A DNA stretch of 64,000 bases from Rhizobiaceae bacterium. GTDB lineage: Bacteria > Pseudomonadota > Alphaproteobacteria > Rhizobiales > Rhizobiaceae. The notes under the pieces were generated by a model that worked only from the letters and a program-made list of their open reading frames with translations, had not been told where the DNA came from and did no database searches. Both the position numbers and the translations under genes were made by a program. Numbering within the stretch: the stretch's first letter is position 1; every line of letters begins with the position of its first letter. The stretch lies in contig JAEPMD010000004.1 in the NCBI GenBank assembly GCA_017644105.1, forward strand, positions 50,562 to 114,561, written 5' to 3'. Below are positions 58,450 to 64,000 of this stretch, one piece after another.

Positions 58450-58474
58450 GTTGTGTCCAAAAAGGATACACAAC

Positions 58475-58528
58475 ATGTCGAACAAAACAAAAGCGTGGAT
58501 CAATGATCCCCGTAAAACTAGCCTGTAA
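58475..58528 (+). CDS. Possible 17-residue upstream ORF (leader peptide)
   Basis: ATG at 58475 has an ideal ribosome binding site, AAAGGA, 8 nt upstream. The peptide is MSNKTKAWINDPRKTSL, ending 19 nt before the TTG start of the dehydratase. It has no run of Ile, Leu or Val codons, so it is not a classical branched-chain attenuator peptide. Too short for confident calling, but its signal is stronger than that of the downstream gene. Confidence 0.4.
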   Translation: MSNKTKAWINDPRKTSL

Positions 58529-58547
58529 ACCTAGAAAGAGTATCGTC

Positions 58548-60395
58548 TTGTCTAATTCTAAACCTGTCACACTTGATGCACATCCTGGTCGTAATGCGCA
58601 AGCCATCGGCATAGCGCGTGAACTAGGTACAGATATTAACCTGATCCACAAGCCCTCGGTGGGTGTGATCGGCACGAAAGGCGATAGCCAGTGCTATATG
58701 GGTGTGCAGGACAAGGTAGAAGCCATTCACCAAAACCTCTTGGACAATATTGGTGATGAAGAAGGCAAAATGGCGCTCCGTCTGGTGCAGCCTGAATACA
58801 CGATTGCGACATCTGACGGTATTCGCAATGGCACACGCGAAATGCGCTATTCACTCATAGGCCGTGAAGTCACCAATGACAGTGTGTGTGAGCATTTAAG
58901 TGCAACAGGTTTGGGCGGCACAATCGCTGTTGTGGCCTGTGACAAACCACCTGTCGGCACATTGTCTGGCATTTTGGAACATAATCAGCCAGCTATCATT
59001 ATGTCTGATGGTTCGATCCATCCAGGTACGCATCCTGACACGAATGAACCGATTGATATCGTATCTGCCTATCAAGTGGCGGGTCACGATGATGCTGATT
59101 ACAAATTTAAAGTCTCATGCGCGGCATGTCCTGGTATTGGCAGCTGTGGCGGCATGTTTACCTATAACACAATGCAAACATTTATCGGTGTTGCGGGCAT
59201 GCAACCATTACATATGGTTGCCCCAGCATCTGATGATCGTCGTCGTTATGAGCAATTCCCAGCTGAACTTGTTCAGCATTTGAAAAATCTGATTGATAAA
59301 CAAATCTTGCCACGCGACATCGTCACTCGCGATTCCTTGCGCAATGCATTGATTGTTGCGATGGCCGTTGGTGGTTCAACCAATGTGATCTTGCACATTC
59401 CAGAAATTGCCCGCGCTGCTGGCTTTGAACATTTCTGGCGTGATGTCATGACACCAGATGAGTTTAATCATCTGTCAAAACACGAAGTTCCAGTGCTTAC
59501 AGACGCGCGCCCTTATGGCCGCTATTCCATGGTCGATATCGATGCCGTCGGTGGTGTTCAAGTGATCGTGCGTGAACTATTGGATGCAGGTCTTCTCAAT
59601 GGCGACACAATGACATGTACCGGAGAAACATTGGCTGAGCAGGTTGAAAGCCTCAACACACCAAAAGCTGATGGCAAAGTCATCTACCCAGCTGAAAAAC
59701 CTTATAAACCAACAGGTGGTTTGCGTCTCTTGGGTGGCAACCTATCACCTGATTTCGGCGCCGTGCTTAAATTGGCTGGCGTTGAAGGTGGTCTTGAAAA
59801 CAATGTCTTTAAAGGCAAAGCCAAAACCTTTGCTGGCGAGCAGGCACTTCTTGATGAGTTGGAGCAGCGCCCTGAGCGTTTTGAAAATAATGACATTGTC
59901 ATCGTTCGCTATGAAGGTCCAAGCGGTGCGCCGGGCATGCCTGAGATGCTTGATTCCACATCACGTATCACAACGCTTTGTCGCGAGCGCGGTATCGTTG
60001 TCGCACTCATGACAGATGGCCGCTTCTCTGGTGGTTCTGTTGGTCTTGTGATTGGTCACGTTGGCCCGGAAGCTGCCATTGCCGGCGCGATTGGCTTGGT
60101 GGAAGATGGTGATGAAATCGTCATCGATCTTAATGACAATGTGCTCGATTGTATTCCGCTGAAGGATGATAAAATCCTGGCTGACCGCAAAGCAAAATGG
60201 CAGAAAGAAGTTGACGACAATGGCGGCGCGCATCCAAATTGCGGCATTGCCGATACACGTCTACTTCATCGTATGCGTACATCTGCGGTTCCTGCAGTTC
60301 GCGGCGGTGGCATGCATCCAAATCGTGAAGTTTGGGTTCGCAACATGCGTTCTGCAGAACCAACAGGTTTTGAACCAAAGAATAAATATCGCTAG
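58548..60395 (+). CDS. IlvD/Edd family dehydratase, non-canonical
   Basis: Fe-S dehydratase of the IlvD/Edd superfamily (dihydroxy-acid, phosphogluconate or sugar-acid dehydratases). 615 residues from TTG 58548, with AAAGAG 7 nt upstream; ATG 58503 is the alternative and would overlap the upstream ORF. Cluster cysteines Cys49 (GDSQC), Cys131 (VACDKPP) and Cys200 (CAACPGIGSCGG) match the family. However, the canonical DHAD motifs (NSFTQFVPGH; CDKITPGML) are absent, so this is probably a paralogue with another substrate rather than housekeeping IlvD. GGSTNVILHIPEIARAAG and DGRFSGGSVGLVIGHV are conserved. Followed by a strong terminator. Confidence 0.87.
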   Translation: MSNSKPVTLDAHPGRNAQAIGIARELGTDINLIHKPSVGVIGTKGDSQCYMGVQDKVEAIHQNLLDNIGDEEGKMALRLVQPEYTIATSDGIRNGTREMRYSLIGREVTNDSVCEHLSATGLGGTIAVVACDKPPVGTLSGILEHNQPAIIMSDGSIHPGTHPDTNEPIDIVSAYQVAGHDDADYKFKVSCAACPGIGSCGGMFTYNTMQTFIGVAGMQPLHMVAPASDDRRRYEQFPAELVQHLKNLIDKQILPRDIVTRDSLRNALIVAMAVGGSTNVILHIPEIARAAGFEHFWRDVMTPDEFNHLSKHEVPVLTDARPYGRYSMVDIDAVGGVQVIVRELLDAGLLNGDTMTCTGETLAEQVESLNTPKADGKVIYPAEKPYKPTGGLRLLGGNLSPDFGAVLKLAGVEGGLENNVFKGKAKTFAGEQALLDELEQRPERFENNDIVIVRYEGPSGAPGMPEMLDSTSRITTLCRERGIVVALMTDGRFSGGSVGLVIGHVGPEAAIAGAIGLVEDGDEIVIDLNDNVLDCIPLKDDKILADRKAKWQKEVDDNGGAHPNCGIADTRLLHRMRTSAVPAVRGGGMHPNREVWVRNMRSAEPTGFEPKNKYR

Positions 60396-60416
60396 ATTCG
60401 ATATTCCAATTTTATG

Positions 60417-60458
60417 AGACCATGCGCTGGGCTTTTCGGTCTTGCGCATGGTCTTTTT
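60417..60458 (+). terminator. Terminator after the IlvD/Edd gene
   Basis: AGACCATGCGC (60417-60427) pairs perfectly with GCGCATGGTCT (60444-60454) around a 16-nt loop and is followed by TTTTAT. It isolates the dehydratase from dapF. Confidence 0.9.
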
Positions 60459-60518
60459 ATTTGAGCTAGGAAATTCAAACACCCGACACTATATTGGGGC
60501 CTTGAATGGATAAATGAT

Positions 60519-61394
60519 ATGACTGAACACGTTCCTTTCGCCAAAATGAATGGCGCTGGCAATGAGATTTTAGTGGTAGACATGCGCGGAAGACCCACGC
60601 CTTTCACGCCGCAGGCTGCGGTTAATTTAGCCCAGAACGAAGCGACCAAATTCGATCAAATCATGGCCATTCATGACCCGCGCGTCGCAGGTACCGACGC
60701 CTATGTCATGATCTTAAATTCTGATGGATCTGAAGCCCAAGCGTGTGGCAATGGCACGCGTTGTGTCGTTCAAGCATTATCCGCTGAAACTGGCAAAGAT
60801 GCGTTCACCTTCCAAACACTTGCCGGCATTTTGACTGCCAAGGAACATGCAACAGGTTTGATCTCAGTTGATATGGGTGAACCTGAATTTGCCTGGGACA
60901 AAGTTCCGCTCGAAGAAGAATTTGCCGACACACGCAAAATCGAATTGCAAATCGGACCCATTGACGATCCGATCCTTCATTCGCCTTCTGTGATGTCTAT
61001 GGGCAACCCCCATGCGATCTTCTGGGTCGATGAAGATGTCTGGTCCTATGATCTTGGAAAATTCGGACCGCTGCTTGAAAATCATCCGATCTTCCCCGAG
61101 CGCGCCAATATCTCGATTGCGCAATTAACGGGTGAGAACCAAATGGAGATGCGCACATGGGAACGCGGTGCAGGCCTCACATTGGCATGTGGGTCGGGCG
61201 CATGTGCTGTTGCCGTGAGCGCCGCGCGGACAGAACGCACAGGCCGCAATGTCTCACTGAAAGTGCCAAGCGGCGCTGAACTTTCCATTAAATGGAAAGA
61301 CAATAATCATGTCATCATGACAGGCCCGGCTGAATGGGAATGGTCCGGCATGCTGAACCCTGAAACCGGTGACTGGGTTCGGGATCAGGAGTAA
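60519..61394 (+). CDS. dapF: Diaminopimelate epimerase
   Basis: Converts LL- to meso-diaminopimelate for lysine and peptidoglycan. 291 residues. The two catalytic cysteines are Cys76 (ACGNGTRC) and Cys224 (LACGSGACA); [15 protein letters not shown] at the start and [13 protein letters not shown] in the middle are typical. GGA lies 8 nt before the ATG. Followed by converging secreted-protein gene; no clear terminator in the 15-nt gap. Confidence 0.96.
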   Translation: MTEHVPFAKMNGAGNEILVVDMRGRPTPFTPQAAVNLAQNEATKFDQIMAIHDPRVAGTDAYVMILNSDGSEAQACGNGTRCVVQALSAETGKDAFTFQTLAGILTAKEHATGLISVDMGEPEFAWDKVPLEEEFADTRKIELQIGPIDDPILHSPSVMSMGNPHAIFWVDEDVWSYDLGKFGPLLENHPIFPERANISIAQLTGENQMEMRTWERGAGLTLACGSGACAVAVSAARTERTGRNVSLKVPSGAELSIKWKDNNHVIMTGPAEWEWSGMLNPETGDWVRDQE

Positions 61395-61409
61395 GTTACG
61401 CGCCTCACC

Positions 61410-62048
61410 TTAAGGACACTGCTGCATAATGCCTGGAATGGGCCCACCGGCTGCGCAAATCGTACCGCCCCAGGCAAAGGCTTCGGAAACGAAACCATTT
61501 CGGCCTCTGTTATATTTGACCTTAAACCAGTCAAAGCCTTGGTAATTGTTGCCCATATTTTCAACGATATAAATCTCTTCATACTGCCCCAGCTTTTGTA
61601 ATCTCCGGCCATTGGGTGATGGTTGCTCGCGAATAATCGTTTCATATGCAAACCCATCGGAGAGACCATAACTCTCACTATTAATGATAGCAGCTTGTTG
61701 ATCATTTGATTGCGCGGCAAATTCGCAACTTATTACTAAGCCACTGCCTTTAAATTCAATTTCAGCGCCGTAAGCAGAGACATAGATCGATAGCTTCCCA
61801 TTGCTGTAAGTTGTCACATCGCCTTCATCACCCACATAAGGGATTTGCTCGGACGGATCCTGGTAGGCTTCCATCGCAACAAAATTGTCAAACACATAAA
61901 GGTTTTCACCCAGCGAATAGCCATCGCGCTGTAGGAAAGTTCCTGGAGGAATGCGACAGGTATAAGTAGGTTCGGGAGAGGCATAAGCATGAACACTTGC
62001 CAAAAGTGTTAAAATCAACCCCGCCAATAACAATTTGATTTTTGACAA
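61410..62048 (-). CDS. Secreted protein with SH3-like C-terminal region, unknown
   Basis: 212 residues. Signal peptide (KLLLAGLILTLLASVHAYA) cleaved near AYA. The mature protein has several Cys (TYTCRIP, ISCEF, TICAAG, MQQCP) that may form disulfides. Near the end, GFDWFKVKYNRGRNGFV with GGTIC resembles SH3-like cell-envelope domains in other alphaproteobacteria; that is a weak resemblance. Sits between dapF and mtaB on the opposite strand, where related genomes usually have the two adjacent. Confidence 0.72.
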   Translation of the reverse strand: MSKIKLLLAGLILTLLASVHAYASPEPTYTCRIPPGTFLQRDGYSLGENLYVFDNFVAMEAYQDPSEQIPYVGDEGDVTTYSNGKLSIYVSAYGAEIEFKGSGLVISCEFAAQSNDQQAAIINSESYGLSDGFAYETIIREQPSPNGRRLQKLGQYEEIYIVENMGNNYQGFDWFKVKYNRGRNGFVSEAFAWGGTICAAGGPIPGIMQQCP

Positions 62049-62180
62049 TTTTTCTCTCCCCAGATCATCGCTTGGCTAGAAGGTAAACCGACTAAGATCG
62101 CAAAATCAAGCAGGTTGATCCCGACCACATAGGAGATTGATGGCTGCAGGGGTAATTCACGACTGGCAATTTCGACTCAC

Positions 62181-63530
62181 ATGAGCCATATAGGCTCTAT
62201 GTCTGATGATAGAAACGTAAAAACGCTCACATTTGGCTGTCGCCTCAACACCTATGAAACACAAGTGATGAAACGCGAAGCCGATAAAGCCGGTCTGAAA
62301 AACGCGATTTTGGTCAATACCTGCGCGGTGACCGGCGAAGCTGTGCGTCAGGCAAAACAGGCAATCCGTAAAGCGCGACGCGAGAATCCAGACGCCCGTA
62401 TCATCGTATCAGGTTGTGCTGCGCAAACCGAACCTGAAACCTTTGCCAATATGGACGAGATTGATCTCATCATTGGCAATGACGACAAGCTTAAAAGCCA
62501 ATCCTATCGCGCGCTGCCAGAGTTTGGCGTCAATAATTTCGAAAAGGTGCGCGTCAACGACATCTTTGAGGTGGAAGAAAACGCACCGCAAATGGTGGAT
62601 GCGATTGAGGGTCACACACGCGCTTTTGTGCAGGTTCAAAATGGTTGCGATCATCGCTGCACATTTTGCATCATTCCCTATGGTCGCGGCAATTCAAGAT
62701 CTGTGCCGATGGGCGCCGTTGTCGATCAGGTTAAAAATCTTTGCGCCAATGGTTATCGCGAGATCGTTCTGACAGGTGTTGATGCAACAAGTTACGGTGC
62801 AGATCTTCCCGGAACGCCATCGCTTGGCCGTCTTGCCAAAACCATTATCAAACAAGTACCAGATCTCAATCGCTTACGATTATCATCAATCGATAGTATC
62901 GAAGCTGATCAAGATCTCTTTGATCTGATTGCAGACGAAGAGAAGTTTATGCCGCATCTGCATCTATCGCTGCAACATGGCGCGGATATGATCTTAAAAC
63001 GCATGAAGCGTCGACATTTACGCCAGGATGCGATTGAGTTTTGCACCAAAGTACGAGAATTACGCCCGGATATGAGTTTAGGTGCCGACATTATTGCAGG
63101 CTTTCCAACCGAAACTGATGAGATGTTTGAAGAAAGCCTCACATTGGTCGATGCGTGCGAAATATCGCTTTTACATGTGTTCCCATTTAGTCCGCGCGAA
63201 GGCACACCTGCTGCCAAAATGCCTCAGCTCGATCGAAGCATCATCAAGCAACGTGCAGCCAAATTGCGGGCAAAGGGTGAAACGGCTTATCAAAAGCATT
63301 TAGAAAAAATGGCCAATTCCGGCCAAAAATCAAAGGTCTTAATTGAAAAATCGGGCATGGGCCGAACCGAAAACTTCACCATGGTTGAAATTTTCGATGA
63401 AAACGGTGGAGTGTTGGACGCGCTGCCAACCGGTGCAATTGTCACCGCCACCATTAATGGCCACAATGGCAAACAATTATCTGCTGTTGCAAAGCAAGCA
63501 GATCTCAAACAAGTGTTCAGCGAGGCGTAG
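62181..63530 (+). CDS. mtaB: tRNA t6A37 methylthiotransferase MtaB
   Basis: Radical-SAM enzyme converting t6A37 to ms2t6A37. 449 residues. The radical-SAM cysteines are Cys156/160/163 (NGCDHRCTFC), the N-terminal MTTase cluster Cys20, Cys48 and Cys79 (GCRLNTYE, NTCAVTG, SGCAAQ), and a TRAM domain at the C-terminus. ATG 62181 lacks a Shine-Dalgarno; in-frame ATG 62199 has AGG 5 nt upstream and may be the real start. Six bases separate it from ftsY. Confidence 0.95.
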   Translation: MSHIGSMSDDRNVKTLTFGCRLNTYETQVMKREADKAGLKNAILVNTCAVTGEAVRQAKQAIRKARRENPDARIIVSGCAAQTEPETFANMDEIDLIIGNDDKLKSQSYRALPEFGVNNFEKVRVNDIFEVEENAPQMVDAIEGHTRAFVQVQNGCDHRCTFCIIPYGRGNSRSVPMGAVVDQVKNLCANGYREIVLTGVDATSYGADLPGTPSLGRLAKTIIKQVPDLNRLRLSSIDSIEADQDLFDLIADEEKFMPHLHLSLQHGADMILKRMKRRHLRQDAIEFCTKVRELRPDMSLGADIIAGFPTETDEMFEESLTLVDACEISLLHVFPFSPREGTPAAKMPQLDRSIIKQRAAKLRAKGETAYQKHLEKMANSGQKSKVLIEKSGMGRTENFTMVEIFDENGGVLDALPTGAIVTATINGHNGKQLSAVAKQADLKQVFSEA

Positions 63531-63536
63531 TCTTTT

Positions 63537-64000
<464 letters not shown>

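Noticed and set aside
58475..58528. Classical branched-chain amino-acid attenuator peptide
   Set aside because: The upstream ORF has one Ile and one Leu codon only and no following terminator/antiterminator pair; kept only as an undefined leader ORF.

Overview
The window looks like chromosomal housekeeping DNA from an alphaproteobacterium of the order Hyphomicrobiales (Rhizobiales), probably a marine or coastal lineage with only moderate GC. The order is suggested by gene order: ctpA / divergent polysaccharide deacetylase / rppH; priA beside atpHAGDC; mdh-sucCD-sucA-sucB-lpdA; an Omp19-type lipoprotein beside sdhCDAB; ffh / chorismate mutase / rpsP / rimM / trmD / rplS; and dapF / mtaB / ftsY. 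AtpD with an Ala/Lys-rich N-terminal arm and Ala/Glu-rich tails on L19 and S16 fit the same group. The genus cannot be fixed from this sequence alone.

Layout. 1-4.2 kb (+): 3' part of ctpA, a periplasmic deacetylase-like protein, rppH and a MalY/PatB-type C-S lyase, closed by a bidirectional terminator. 4.3-9.3 kb (-): F1 ATP synthase operon atpHAGDC. 9.5-17.2 kb: a small membrane protein, a HExxH zinc-protease-like protein, priA (-), fsa (+), a PlsC-type acyltransferase (-), xerC (+) and a TraB/GumN protein (+). 17.2-28.9 kb (-): an 11-gene TCA-cycle block, mdh-sucC-sucD-sucA-sucB-(secreted unknown)-(AhpD-like)-(LysE)-(SDR)-lpdA-ytoQ. 29.2-34.5 kb (-): zapE, an Omp19-like lipoprotein and sdhCDAB. 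34.7-42.0 kb is accessory: two LysE exporters, one divergent from an Lrp regulator; a TetR / fatty-acid hydroxylase pair; a DUF3179 protein; an AroQ chorismate mutase; a TenA_E protein; a TspO-like protein; and a small unknown gene. 42.1-51.3 kb: leuC, the sulfate-assimilation genes cysH-cysD-cysN, a YafJ-type amidotransferase, a GntR/AbrB pair, and a VOC / ATC-hydrolase pair plus a second glyoxalase-like gene. 51.4-57.0 kb (-): the translation and secretion cluster ffh-GNAT-chorismate mutase-rpsP-NUDIX-rimM-trmD-rplS. 57.3-64.0 kb: an MBL-fold hydrolase, a divergent IlvD/Edd dehydratase behind a structured leader, dapF, a secreted unknown, mtaB, and the start of ftsY.

Functionally the window supplies much of central energy metabolism (TCA cycle, succinate dehydrogenase, ATP synthase), sulfate reduction with activation, and core translation and secretion functions. 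No insertion sequence, prophage, CRISPR array, rRNA or tRNA was recognised.

No clear new multi-gene defence or mobile system was seen. The most interesting unexplained material is intergenic and structural: a nested inverted-repeat element directly after cysN; a two-tier hairpin plus 17-codon upstream ORF before a non-canonical IlvD/Edd gene; four hairpins between sucD and sucA; a perfect 28-bp palindrome before the Omp19-like gene; operator/promoter overlap at a possibly leaderless tetR; and a (Glu-Pro)n hexanucleotide repeat running off the window end inside ftsY.
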